A DNA stretch of 64,000 bases from Atherix ibis. Its lineage: Eukaryota; Arthropoda; Insecta; Diptera; Athericidae. Both the position numbers and the translations under genes were made by a program. How positions within the stretch are numbered: the first letter of the stretch is position 1; each line of letters starts with the position of its first letter. The notes below the pieces were generated by a model that saw only the letters and a program-made list of their open reading frames with translations, did not search any database and had not been told where the DNA came from. The DNA is taken from the NCBI GenBank assembly GCA_958298945.1, contig OY282606.1:52651920-52715919 (forward strand), in the 5' to 3' direction. Shown here piece after piece: positions 47,751 to 59,830 of this stretch.

Positions 47751-48740
47751 TTTGAGTAAAATTAGGCTTCTTGGTTCATACCGTCGCTGTTACTGATGTT
47801 TAAGATTATGTGTTATCTTATCAACGACTAGCTGATTTCTTAGATAAAGTCGATCAATTTTGAAAAATTTGTGTCACTTAAGCTACGATTACACCATTCG
47901 GGAAATGCTGGGATTTTATAAAAAATTGTATTTTTATTGGCCCGAGCGGTGTAATATATGCTCGCATATGTTGGACAGAACATTCTCCTCGTTCGTGCAT
48001 GTTCGAGACGGACAACAATGGGGATTTACTGAAATGGTGTAATCGCCTCAAATTGTAGATGCTCGAATTAAAATTTTATATCGAGCTGCGTGTTTGAGCG
48101 CAAACATAATTGCAATTTCGAGATTTCGCGGTGTGATTTGTGTGTGGAACGTTTGTGTATTAAAAATTGTATGTTTCGTGTTCTGATTTTCCGGTTGTTT
48201 ATACAAAAAACTGTCACAAAATATATTATTGAATGATGGCAGTAACTTTGAATTGCCTTTTCTAGACATTGGCGTATCTTATTTAGCAATTAACATCAAG
48301 ACCAGTTCCAAAAGCTGATCGAAATCATCCTTGCGAAGACGGTAAAAATTGCTGTACAATATCTGTAGCTCAAACAAATTGTAATTGGGTAAAATTTAAT
48401 GGAGCTTATGCAATATCACTGCTCAAAAATAGTTCGAGCGTTCAATCCTGCGATCGAGACATTTTCGTTTCCCCACCGAATACTGAAACGAAAATGTTCG
48501 AGATGAATCATTAATTTGTCCATTGCTCGATTTGGTGTTAAAAAGTTCGTCCAATCTGACATTTCCAGAATGGTATCTGTTTCGAGAAAAAACCGACGCT
48601 TTTTTATAAAAGAGAAATCATTTTTTTTTAAATTGGGAAGACCACACAATTGTTTATGAAATCAATTCAAATTTTTAAGCCTATTTTATAAATGTAATAT
48701 TTATCAGTACAGCCTCTATAATCTACGATTTTCATGCAGA
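47751..48740. other. Less AT-rich stretch, unidentified
   Basis: Frames of 60-77 codons on both strands, none with a convincing domain. 48457-48500 forms a 13-bp stem (ACATTTTCGTTTC and its complement). Near 48714, CTCTATAATCTACGATTTTC resembles the right end of the candidate element at 15314-16805. Confidence 0.35.
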
Positions 48741-50040
48741 CATCTTAAAGTCCCTTAAAAAAGCTCTTTTTCTTAATAGAACAAAAGATGGCTCATCGTA
48801 TATGAGGTCCAAAAAGATTTTAAGTTCAATTACCAAAACTTAATTTGGGCTTTTTTAACTACCATTTATCACCGGATAGAAAAAGGTTTGCCCTTAAGAA
48901 TGCGATTTTTTTTTAATAGAAATTCCTATTGTTAAAATTAAAAAATTTTAAATTAAAATTATCCTTTTAACATTTTTTAGGTAAAAATACAAAAATGTAA
49001 ATAAAAGAAGTTTTTTTTAAATAAAATCAAAGAGAATATATTTTATTAGAAAAAAAAAACAAATTTTACTTTGTTGAAAAATATAGAAAAACTTGAAAAA
49101 TTCCAAAATTATTTACTTTTTTCTATGAATAAAAACTAAACTTTTTATAATCAACATTTTTACATTTACAGCATAAAAGCATCACATTAAAAATAATATA
49201 AAATTCCTTACTATTTTTATTTATAAAAAGAAAATTTATTCCAAAGAAAAATAATCAAAAACACGAATTTTATTCAACTTTCACACACAAAATTCTCTTT
49301 ATTCTATTTGGAAATTTACAACATTTCACTTTCAGCTTTTTATTGCCATTTAATATCAATTTTACCTCCCTTCCGTTGCTTAAAGAGAAGCAAGAAAATA
49401 AATGGAATTTCTTTTGCTTCTATTATTTAGAAATGTTTTTAAAAAGTTATCAATACTTTTAGATTGATTTATAAGAAAGAATTTATCAATACTTATGCTT
49501 TTATATTGATTCGTAAAAACTGTTATACAACAAAGAGTATATTTCAAAAATATGTGCCAATAATACTAATATAAAATATATATTTTTTTATATATATTAA
49601 AAATATATATATTAACAATAAAATCAATACAATAACAATTAAAATACGATAAATTTTTCCTTGGTCATACCTGTTCAAATCGTATACAGAAAATTCCAAA
49701 ATAATTGATCACAAAATTAAATTAACAGCAAACGAATAGTATTGCATAAAAGTGAATAAAACAAACAGAAAACATTAAATTGCACATTTTTTCGGTTGTT
49801 TTATAACAAGGCCAATTAACACTCGATTTATTAGAACACTTAAAATATAACAATAACAATAACAGTAACAACTAAAATTATTTAGGGTTATGTTTATTGG
49901 TCGATTGACAATATGCGCAACTTTATTGCAATTAAAATTATTCCTTAAGCGATATTTTTACTAATCAAAATTTAGTATTTTTTTTATTGGAACTAATTTT
50001 GTTATACCAATAGTGGTTTATAATTTGGTTTATTTTTTTT
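48741..50040. other. AT-rich non-coding DNA
   Basis: Nothing recognised. Confidence 0.5.
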
Positions 50041-51000
50041 TAGTGAAGCATATTAATTGTTATAATTCTATGAGCAAAAGTAGCGTTTTTCTTGTCTCAC
50101 TAGTCAGGTCCATTACGGTTTTAATCGTCGCTCTCGCTCGGCTTTCTCTTTTAGAATCAACACCTCTCGTGCTAAATTTTCTTTTCTCTCTCTTATTTTC
50201 TCTTAATTAATTTTCTTTACATGTTCTTATTTTTTATAATATTTTTCTTGATGATAGATTTAATTTCGTTATTTTTTGAATTTTTTTTTAGAGAAGAAAT
50301 TACAACAGTTCAATAATACTCGGTCATATTGGCGCGAGATTATATTATACGTGTACGATGCACTTTATTCTGAATATCCTACTCGTATGCGAAACGGTGA
50401 ATTGAATTCCTCGTCAAGCATTCGTACTGTTAACGACATTTCACTTTCAGGTCATAAGAAGTTTGAGCACTCAAAATGGCATGGAGCTGTAAACGGCCCA
50501 TAAAATTGTAGTTCAAGGCGATTCCATGGGCCTTGCCTTGCCTTGCCTTCTGCCGAATCGCTTTGCCCTGCCGGTCTTTTGTCCACATAGACAAGCGGAC
50601 ATGCCCAACATTTCGTCGTACACAATTTTCCCTGTACTACCGAATCCCTTAGTACTCTGTCCTACTCTTTTCTAACCAGCCCTGGTCTGGTTTGACTGTA
50701 TCTTTTTCAACAAACCGCCTTACACTTTTCCCCTAGCGCATGTCATAAATCACTAGGAATATTGATTTATATTTTTTTTTTCATTTCCTCTCATTTTTGC
50801 TATGGTGTTTGTTCTCTCTTCTTCATCTGTCACCAAATAATTCATCCCTTTATGTATTTATGTATGCATGTATACTTATTCTTTTCCCCAATACATTTAC
50901 AGGAATGGAAGAGAAAAGGGATGCCTTCTCATCATTTTAACTATTTGAAAATTCCTTTCCTTTTCTAAAATATTTTTCACTTGCTTTCGCTTTTTGAATT
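50041..51000. other. Lower-AT patch with a CTTGC microsatellite
   Basis: 50527-50548 repeats CTTGC about four times. Surrounding frames are short and lack domains. Confidence 0.4.
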
Positions 51001-52530
51001 TCTTTGATTCCATTTTTTTTGTGGCAATTTTTTAAGGGTAGTTCCTTTAAAATAGGGTAAGATTTTGTGGAACTCCCCTTAGAAAAGTTGAAAATGATTT
51101 TTCTTTACGTCTGCATATACAGTAACATAACTAGTTATGGAAAAACCATATTTTATACAAAATATTTATCAACAACTAGACTTTATTATACAAAAAAAAA
51201 AGAATTAGTAAAAAAAATATTCGTGCGTGTGTGTTTTTCTGTTTTGCGATGTTTTTGCATAAAACCAATTTGCATGTGTTGGTCTTATTTGTGCGCAATT
51301 CGTGCGTACTCATTTTACCTTAAAATGGTGAGCAGACAATTTTTTTGTACGATTTCCCTCTGTAGTTTTTTCTCTTCACAGTTGGTAGTATTTGTTATAT
51401 AAAATATTTTACAAAAAAATTGGGCATGCGTTAAGCAAAATTTGTGCGGGAATGGAAAAAATTCACACGAAAAATCATGAAAAAACGGGAAGGGATCTTT
51501 TATATAATTTTTTTTTCTATTATGAATGCATAAAAAAGTATACTTACACATAAATAAATTTGAACAAACTGGAGTTTTTTTTATTAATAAATAAAATGGA
51601 ATAATATTCAATGGATATAAAGGGTTTGTAAATGTTTCCGATTTTGTTGTAGGCAGTGGAATAGTATCAAAACTGCTTGTAAATTACAACTAAATTTACT
51701 ATAAAAATGAGTTTTCTGCATAAAATAAATTAGTTTTGATTATTTACTATACAAGCTATTTGAAATTGATTTATTTTTAATTAAAACTTTTTCTAAACAA
51801 TAACGTATACTAATTTGACTGAAAACTGGTACAAATGACTTTATTATGAGCAGAAATTTAAAAAATAAACTGGAAATTATGACCAGTAAACTGAAAACTT
51901 TCTAAATAAAACAAATTTTTTAAGTATTTATAGCCAAATTATCAGTATTTTTTCAACAAAAAAATTAGTCCAGACTTGAAGAATAATAATTAAAACTATT
52001 TTTGCAGAAACTCGGTATAGAAATTAAAATTTGGGAATTTAAAATTTGTATAAAGGAATTGGACGAAAATTTAAGAGTATTTTTAAAAAATTATTCTAAT
52101 AGTTTAATTTTCTAAAAGCTTAATTTTCAGAATTAGGATTTTTTCCTATCTGATTTTCGGAATTAAGAATTGTTTGAGAAATGAAACTCAAATTTTAATA
52201 TTTTCTTTTCCAAAATGTTACAAATTTTTTATATAAAAATGTAAATTGTTCTGGAAACGGTAACAATGAAATTAATTATTTTATAGGATAATTACCTTGA
52301 ACAAAATTATTTAATTTTCTCTTTTTTTACTGAATAGTATAATTTTTTTTATTAATTCTGCCTAGAAATTTTGTCTGTGAAATATTACAAGATATTAAAT
52401 TATTATTATCTCACAAGTAGAAATAATGTTACATTAGACTCTCTATAATTATGTATGTATATAGGATAGTATATGAAAACACTATAATTACTTATTTATT
52501 TTATTTAATAATTTTTTCTTCCAACTCCAC
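51001..52530. other. AT-rich non-coding DNA
   Basis: Nothing recognised. Confidence 0.5.
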
Positions 52531-52859
52531 CAAAGACGGTGCCAAGCCCGACTGTGAAAGAAGAAGGGAAATTATGTGGAACGGTGACTCTTATAGGGCA
52601 GGCGCGTTACGGCTATAATTACTCATCAAAGTATTACCGAAAGCCTAAAGGCCTAATCAGCTAGAATTTCCGAAAAGCTGTTTTCTAGGCATTTTGGACT
52701 TGGGGCAGATTCCTCCATCTTGTAAAAATAATTTTCATTTAAAAGCAGAACAATGACAGTAACGGACCCAGCAAAAAAAATTGCGCATTTTTTCATGGAA
52801 AATGCGTTTTCTAAATATATTCCAAGCTGTTCAGCAATTAGCCGAGTACCAGACTAACT

Positions 52860-54826
52860 TAACAGCTTTACAATTAATTAGTCAAAAAATGAAGCCGGTT
52901 ACTACCGGATTTGAAGCGATAAGTAAGAGGATACGCACTTAACATGGTCAAGGCAAATGAAATAATATCAGCCACCTAAATATTTATTTCCCTATGGAGA
53001 AGTCTGCCGGTTTAGAAAAGTTTCAATTTTTCGAAGATGTAGAACGAGCCCTTGACGCCTGCCCCAAGTAGGACACAAAAACTATCCTTGGGAACTATAA
53101 CAGTAAAATAAAGAGTGAACCTGTATTTAAGCAATATGTCCTTTACCAAAGCTTGCATGAGCATACCAATAATAATTGATGTTGCAAACGAATCAAATTA
53201 GCGGCGGGAAATAAAATGATACTTGCTTTGAGCGGAAAGATATTCATAAAACCACGTGGATATATCCAGATAGAACCAATTCTAACCAAATTGATCTTGA
53301 GTTAGTTATCCGAGCCCAAATAGCATCTTTGTTGACGGATAGAGGTGAACGAAAGGCTTGAAACTTAAATACTCTAGAAACAAAGCAAATATTAGAAAGG
53401 GCTAAAGAGTACTACCATTAATATGGCTGAAAAAGTACTAGGCCCCAGAGACTCAAAACCGGTGGTTTGGAGATTATTGCAAGCGAGCAACAACACAACA
53501 CAATGCTTATTCACAGCTATGCAAGGAAGTGTTACTTAGCTGTAAGCACGATGAGACGATCATCTAAAATATACCAACTATAGACGAAATGACAAAAGCA
53601 ATCCGTCGGCTAAAGAACCACAAGTCGTTCCATGTCGACGGGATTGCTAAATACGGAGGCAAAACTTTGCACCAAATGATTCCTTAATTTATATTCCAAG
53701 GATTGACGAGTAAATCAACCCCCCAACATTTTTGGAATTATTTGTGTCACACTAAATAAAGGAGATATTACGGAGTATACCAATTATAGAGGTTGTTGAG
53801 TGCTATTTATAAGATATTCTCCGCTATCTTAGTAGGCAGAACAGCTCCATTTGCCCAAAAAATTATGGGCCCATACCAGAGAGGCTTCACTCCGGAAAAA
53901 TTAGAAACAGATCAGATCTTCTAGTCGATGAACAAACTGTTGGAATATGGTCAACGACTTCAAGGCCACTGATGATAGCATAGCCAGGATTAAACTCTAC
54001 ACGTCTATGAGGGAGTTATATGACTAGGCAGACCATGACTAGTGTGAGAGAAAGAGTAAAAACAGCCGCATCACTTTCAGAGCCACTTGTCATCCACAAT
54101 GGTCTCCAGTAAGAAGATGCTCTTTAACTTGGCGCTGGAAAAAGCGATTCGTGACTCAAGGGTAAACAAAATGCATACCATCTCCAGCTTTTAGCGCATG
54201 CCGGCGACATCGCCATTATCTGTCGATCAGCAAGAGCTATAAGAGGGCCCGACGGCAACAAATCTTGAACTGTACATAAATGAAGGTAAAACAAAGTACA
54301 TGGTGGCATTGTTGGAAATTCTGAGCAAAACATTGAACTTTCTACTGTATATAACACTAGTCTTTCCAGCCCTCATGTATTCTTCGGAAACTTTGGTTCT
54401 CAGCAAAAACATTTGTAACCTTTTGTTCGCGTTTGAGAGGAGGGTCCTTTGAGGAATTTTTGCTTCTCTTGACAGGAGAGATTGTCTCTCTTGAATAGGA
54501 TTTTGGAGCCTATTTAATGATGAGATGCTGGAGCTGTACCTTAATCTCCCAGTAGTGGATACATTAAAGGTCAATAGGCTGCGGTGATCTGAATACCTTA
54601 ATACGTATGGATGAGGAAATTCTACATTGGCTCCATTTATGGTCCCAGAAAACAATGTTGGCCCTGCCTTCGGTAGAGGGATAGCGTAAGCCAGGATACC
54701 AAAATATACTAGAAGTATTGAACAGGACTGCTATGGAGCGATGCTCGGACATCTGGAGCTCTTTGATTTAGCAGACCTAGACTAGGTTCCGGTTGTCACA
54801 CCATTGATGATGATGATGAATGATCT
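52860..54826 (+). mobile_element. Decayed RTE-like LINE (endonuclease plus reverse transcriptase)
   Basis: A plus-strand non-LTR retrotransposon pseudogene in many frames. The endonuclease part reads VERALDACPK, TKTILGNYNSKI, SLHEHTNNN and KIFIKPRGYIQIEPI (normally followed by NQIDH; here TKLIL). The RT part includes IPTIDEMTKAIRRLKNHKSF with HVDGIAKYGGKTLHQMI, KGDITEYTNYRG, MGPYQRGFTPEK, the IDFKA(T/A)DDS block, FNLALEKAIRDSRVNK, and LLAHAGDIAIICRS in place of the catalytic YADD. The C-terminal LVFPALMYSSETLVLSKN and FERRVL blocks and a decayed LRWxGHV-like region follow. It ends at TTGATGATGATGATGA (about 54805-54820), like the short TGA-type tails of RTE elements. Bases 52540-52860 may be its 5' part. 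Confidence 0.85.
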
Positions 54827-55500
54827 TTCTTAATTTATGAAGTGGGTAAATTTTGTCATCTGAAGTGGGTAAATTTTGTCACAACAAAATATTGTTTCTA
54901 TTTTAGTTAATAATTTTCAAGTATCCCGGTTTACCAACATCGTATTCTTCTTGTACAAAAAAGTCTTAAGCTAGTTAGAGGAATTGCGTTCAGACGCAGA
55001 TACTAAACCCGTCGACGTGTCTTTACTGAGCTTCAATTGTCCTTTCATTAAATACTTTATAGAAGAGTTAAAAAACATTTATAAATGAATTTCTAAAATT
55101 ACTTTTTTTCCATGTAATTAATTGGAAAAAGAACATTAAATATCTATTCGATTATATATCAAAAATAATTTTTCGTGCAAGAACATTTGCGTCATTTCCC
55201 GTTTTGTTATACAATTCCAAAAGATAAGATTTCCATACAAAATTTACAATGAGTTATACATTGTCTTTTACAAATCTTTAATTTTCTTCCAGAAGTCTTA
55301 ATATTTAATCCTCCGACATATCCTCTCAAAAAAATTCAAATTGATTTTGATAATTTTAAAAGAAACTTAAAACTTTAGGTCATAACCTAAAAAAATTAAT
55401 TTTACTTTCAGTAAATTTCCTTCAACTATTATTATTGTAGTATAAATGGTTATATATGCTCGTCAAGTTAATATTATTTAAAAATAAATAAAGCAATATA
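54827..55500. other. AT-rich non-coding DNA
   Basis: GAAGTGGGTAAATTTTGTCA is duplicated in tandem near 54839-54880. Nothing else is recognised. Confidence 0.45.
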
Positions 55501-55870
55501 AAAAAAAAAAAATGATCACCATTTCCATGTGATAAACAGCTCCCAGCTTGTGCAATTCATACTATCGCTAAGTGCAGTTGCAATTATGAAATTTTAAAAG
55601 ACCTCACCACGTGATAAAAACCCAATCACCATCGGGCACACCATAAATTGTGATGTTGTGAAACCGCAACAACTGACACATGAGGTTGACTTAAGGCTTA
55701 TATAAGGGGGGGAGACCATGTTTGGAAGATTTTCTAGCAACAATGACAAGGCTGAATGCAACAAATTAATTCCTTATTTATTTGGGGTCTTAAGTTATAT
55801 TTGTGCGGGTAGGCGATGATAATAATGGCGGTTGAGTGCTAATCCCTGTTCTGTGGATACAATAAGAGAA
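55501..55870 (+). promoter_or_regulatory. Lower-AT stretch with a TATA-like box
   Basis: TATATAAG at 55699-55706 followed by a G run could be a core promoter TATA box, but no gene follows. Repeated TGTGATAAA/ACGTGATAAA motifs occur upstream (near 55530 and 55608). Very tentative. Confidence 0.2.
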
Positions 55871-55989
55871 AAGAGAAAAAAATATTTTTAAAAAGGAAAT
55901 GGTTTGACATTCAATAGGACTGCCATAAAACCGAGTAAAGTACAGTCAGAGACTAAACTATAAATAAATGTTTGAAAAAAAAACTAATA

Positions 55990-57320
55990 AAAGAAATACT
56001 ATGTATCACGTTCATAGCGAGTGTGCGAGAGAGTGAGGGGGCTCTAAATTTGGAGCACACATCCAACTTTTAAATAAGCCTGAACAAATCGTGTATGCAC
56101 ATTTCCTAGTCTACACGTAGGTAAATTCATACTCGGTACTGTACACTCAACGCTATGGAGTTACCTCAGTGGGGCCACACTACATTATTGCATCACTATA
56201 ACTAGTCTAACCGTATGTACCCATCGCACCTCTAATTTCACACCTTCATTCAACTCGTTCGACAATTCTTTTCTTGACGTAGACTTCTACCTTTAAGGCG
56301 CATTTAAAATGCAATCAGCCCAACAGCACCAATACTCCTATCTAGCCTCTTGCCTGCCATAATATCGGCATATAATCGTAAATAATTTTCGGCATTAAAT
56401 TCCACGGACATAATCATACTTACTCGTACGTGTGTTTTTGCTAATATAAGTTTGTATGTGCAGTTGAGGGCTGTACTCGTTTATCTGCGTGTACTGAAAC
56501 TTTTTTACCAATTGCAAAGAACAAAATAATACGTGTTTATTTATGCGCTAATAAATTTTATGAAATTATATTCACACGCAACTTATTGGCGGGAAATTGT
56601 GAGCATTTAGGTATGAGAACAAATCGTTCGGAAATGATCAGTTACCCATACACGAGCGTACACAACGTTCCCATCTTCGCACACCCGTTCGAACCACACT
56701 AACGCAGCTAAGTTCATGGTGTGTAAAAGTAATTCATAATAAATCGACAGCAAAGGAATCTGAGAGTCCCGCACAGCAATTGAGGATAATTTCCCAAAAG
56801 GGGTAAAAGACGCATAACGTCAATCGTTCGTTCGGAATTTCAATTAGCACACAACCACGGGTGCGACGAGGATTGTATCGTTTCGTATTTTGTTCGAAAT
56901 TAAACGTTATTTATATGACGAGTATGTGGGTAATTTGAGATTTTATTCAGCTACCATTTAGTACTCGTACGGGCGCACATAAAGAATTATAAAAATTAAC
57001 TGCATATCAAAAGGACAAATTTACGTTCCGCCATTTTATGCCGCATTTAGCCGGGATTTGCCGGTAAAATGAAATGAAAACTGTCGCCATTTATGATAAT
57101 GGCCGCCGACCCTCACCACTGATTTGGATAGTCCGGATGCGACCAACAAGATGAGACGGGGTACGACTGGCTTATCAACTGTCCGTTTTCTGGATGATTA
57201 TCGATGCCAATATATGGGATCCACCCTCTCCGACCGAAAGTCAATAATATTTTTCGTAATCACTTCACATTAAAAATGGCCATGCTCGAACTGAACAAGA
57301 ATGTAAAATGCCTAAAATAT
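55990..57320. promoter_or_regulatory. Lower-AT non-coding island with clustered GCCAT motifs
   Basis: The longest balanced-composition segment in the right half, without a coding frame. GCCAT, the core of the Pleiohomeotic (PHO) site found in fly Polycomb response elements, occurs at 57030, 57086, 57099 (reverse), 57276 (reverse) and 57279. It also holds many GTACGAG/CTCGTAC-like motifs. A conserved regulatory element is plausible but unproven. Confidence 0.35.
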
Positions 57321-58919
57321 GTGACATTTTTATGAATTTTCTTACAGTATCCACTTAATAATTCGTGGCATTTTATGCACGATTTACCTTGTAAGTTTAA
57401 CTCTTTTATTTTTATTTAATTTTTATTTTTGATTTTTCTGTTCATTTCCTTCAGGTATGAACATTTATTTTATTTAATGGAGAAGAATTTTTATTGTGTG
57501 TAAAGAAAACCGTGGAAAAAAATAGAAATAAAAATAACGACAATAACAGCAGCAGGAAAACCATATTTTATTACCATTAATTTTTTGTTTTTCATATTCA
57601 ATAATACACCGCAAAAATTCAGGTATTCTTAACTGATAGTTTATGAGACATTTCCAAGTTGCAATAATTTTTAACGTGAATTTCGTTGAACTTCGATTGG
57701 ATTTTATGGGATTTTTTTAAGCTTAACTAGTTGCAGTAAGTTGATTCATTAAAAAAATGTTTAATTTGGTAAAAGAAATTATTTTAATAAGTAAACAGGT
57801 TTTCTTATTAAATTTTCTATTACGACACACCCCCTGATTATCCTCTCTGTTATTATCAGTAAAAGATTACGTTTCAAATTTTTAAGACTGGAGCTTATTA
57901 ATTGCATAGTTTTGAAAATACTTTAATTTAATATTTATTGAGTAAATATATCATTTCAGATAACATATCTACATGTAGGTTTCAAAGCTTTCCATTTTAT
58001 ATTAAATAATAATAATGTTTATTTGTTTTGTAGTAGGTACCCCATAAATATAGGCTAGGAGTCACAGCTTCAGCACCATGCCACATGGCGATATGAGAGA
58101 TAATCAGATCATTAGCAAAACTTAATTATTAATTAGTACAATAAAAATTTATAAGATGTAACAGTTAGTTAGGTGGAAATGAGAGTTTAGCTTATATACT
58201 ATAAATAAGACCTTGACGGCTCAGGAGCTTATGAAGATGACTTGGGAATAAAGCGTAAGCTTAGGAGGTTATAAAGATATAACTTATGGTCCAAACTTTG
58301 GCATAATTTGACGCTGCCTTTAGAGAAAAAATACCCTATGTCGTCTCACAGAAATGGTTGCCTATGCGCTGGATAACAGCAATAACAGCTCCATCATCAT
58401 TTACGGCTGCATCCGTCAATAGTAGTATGGAATTTCCCATCTTCTGCAAGAAAAGTTTCCCGTATAGGAGTGGGTCTGTTTTCCTTTTTGCTGAAGCCGC
58501 TCAGTTGGGTCGATATATTTAGCACTGATCTCACCCAGGGCTTCTAATCGTAATATGAAGTGTTAGTGGGAAAAAAAAGTTAGAAGTGAAAGGATCGTCC
58601 ATAAGAAGGAACGCAATAAGTGAAAGGGTCTAAGCAATATGTTGAAATAAAAATTTTATCAAATTCTGAGTTTTGAATATTTTTATTTAATTTTACTTCC
58701 CAAAAAGCTAATAGGCTAATCCTTTAGGTTGTGATAGGGTTATTCTAAAATTAATAATAAAGAAACTATTTACTGCGGGCAAGCCGTCATAGCTAAGTGT
58801 AGGTCTGGAGACTTGAATAGCTTCCTGTTCTGTCGTAAAAACCAATTAAATTTTTAAAAAACAGCACTCTCATGACCACTTGAGAAGACGGATACGTTTT
58901 GTGTCTAAGAAAGTCAAGT
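57321..58919. other. Non-coding DNA, possibly an old retroelement near 58.2-58.6 kb
   Basis: 57321-58000 is AT-rich. 58200-58560 is more balanced and its minus strand gives short hydrophobic segments, but no motif is clear enough to name. A short dispersed repeat lies at 58027-58082. Confidence 0.35.
58027..58082. repeat. Short dispersed repeat, copy 2
   Basis: Partner of 30487-30543; see that entry. Confidence 0.45.
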
Positions 58920-59044
58920 GTCCCTTCAAAAAAGCCCGTCTTGGAAGCACTAGTTGTCGCTTGATCACCGAAGTTAAGCAGTACTGGACACTGATATTAC
59001 TTCATTGGATGACCTTTTAGTAACAGTGCGGGTCACGGCCTTAT
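58920..59044 (+). rRNA. 5S rRNA-derived sequence (pseudogene or SINE head)
   Basis: GATCACCGAAGTTAAGCAG (58963-58981), ATTACTTCATTGGATGACC and GGGTCACGGCCTT follow the order and spacing of the 3' two thirds of 5S rRNA, where insects have GATCACCGAA(A/G)TTAAGCA, AGTACTTxGATGGGxGACC and a terminal GGCCT. The 5' third is poorly conserved, and the helix-forming middle differs (TACTGGACACTGATATT). It cannot be a working 5S gene; it is a pseudogene or a 5S-derived SINE head. Confidence 0.65.
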
Positions 59045-59830
59045 AAATAGGCGCCAAATGGCGTTTAGTGTCATGGCGTTTAGAATTCACATTTCAGTAC
59101 TAATGTTACTTAAAATTATAACAAACAAACAAATTATTAAAAATACTATAAGGTTTTCTAAGAAAACTGTATTTTTAATTCAAAATAATTTAAGAATAAT
59201 AAAATTACTTTTTCAAACGTGCAAAAAAAAAATTTGTGACATATCCTTTTGTTATTTGTTATTCTTTTCTGAAAACTTTCTCAGTAATATCTGACATGGT
59301 AAAAAGTCAGAAAAAATTTAAAAAGTTGAAAAATTCTAATAAAGTTTTGTGAAGGTAAAATATTGGTAAAAGCTTCAAACAATATTTTTAAAATAGCTTT
59401 TAACTAGAAGGGGGTTTGCAGGCAAATTTTACGAAACCTTTTGGAACCCATAAGGGTATATGGACTTAATATATGGTTGTAAGAGTAGCTTAAAAGAAAA
59501 TATTGAGTATTCTGACATTTAATCTATTCTATCAGTGTGTCGCAGGGAAGCATTCTATATCCAATCCTCTAAAATAAAAAGCTTAAAAGAAAATATTGAG
59601 TATTCTGACATTTAACCTATTTCTACCAGTGTGTCGTAGGGAAGCATTCTATATACAACCCTTTGCAACATTTACACCCTGATATTCCTTGTCACAATAA
59701 TATCCTAATTATAATATATGCCCACAATACAGCCATCTTTACTCATCATAAAGAACTTTTTACAGCCACTCCTTAATAGCCTGGTTCAAAAGCTGGAAAG
59801 TAGAATAAATGGAAAAACGTGCTCATGTTA
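59045..59830. repeat. AT-rich DNA with a 93-bp tandem duplication
   Basis: The unit starting AGCTTAAAAGAAAATATTGA lies at 59487-59579 and again from 59580 to about 59668, with roughly 90 percent identity. Frames in this stretch are not recognised. Confidence 0.8.

Noticed and set aside
47860..48042. Possible H2C2-type zinc motif of a retrotransposon integrase (YFYWPERCNICSHML)
   Set aside because: Only a few residues resemble the motif, the two His are not correctly placed, and no protease, RT or integrase core follows.
48457..48500. 13-bp stem-loop
   Set aside because: Short, isolated, no A run or RNA gene context; expected by chance in a 64-kb window.
54227..54655. 142-codon minus frame
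   Set aside because: It lies opposite the plus-strand RTE-like LINE, whose conserved blocks (LALEKAIRD, SSETLVLS, FERRVL) explain the region.
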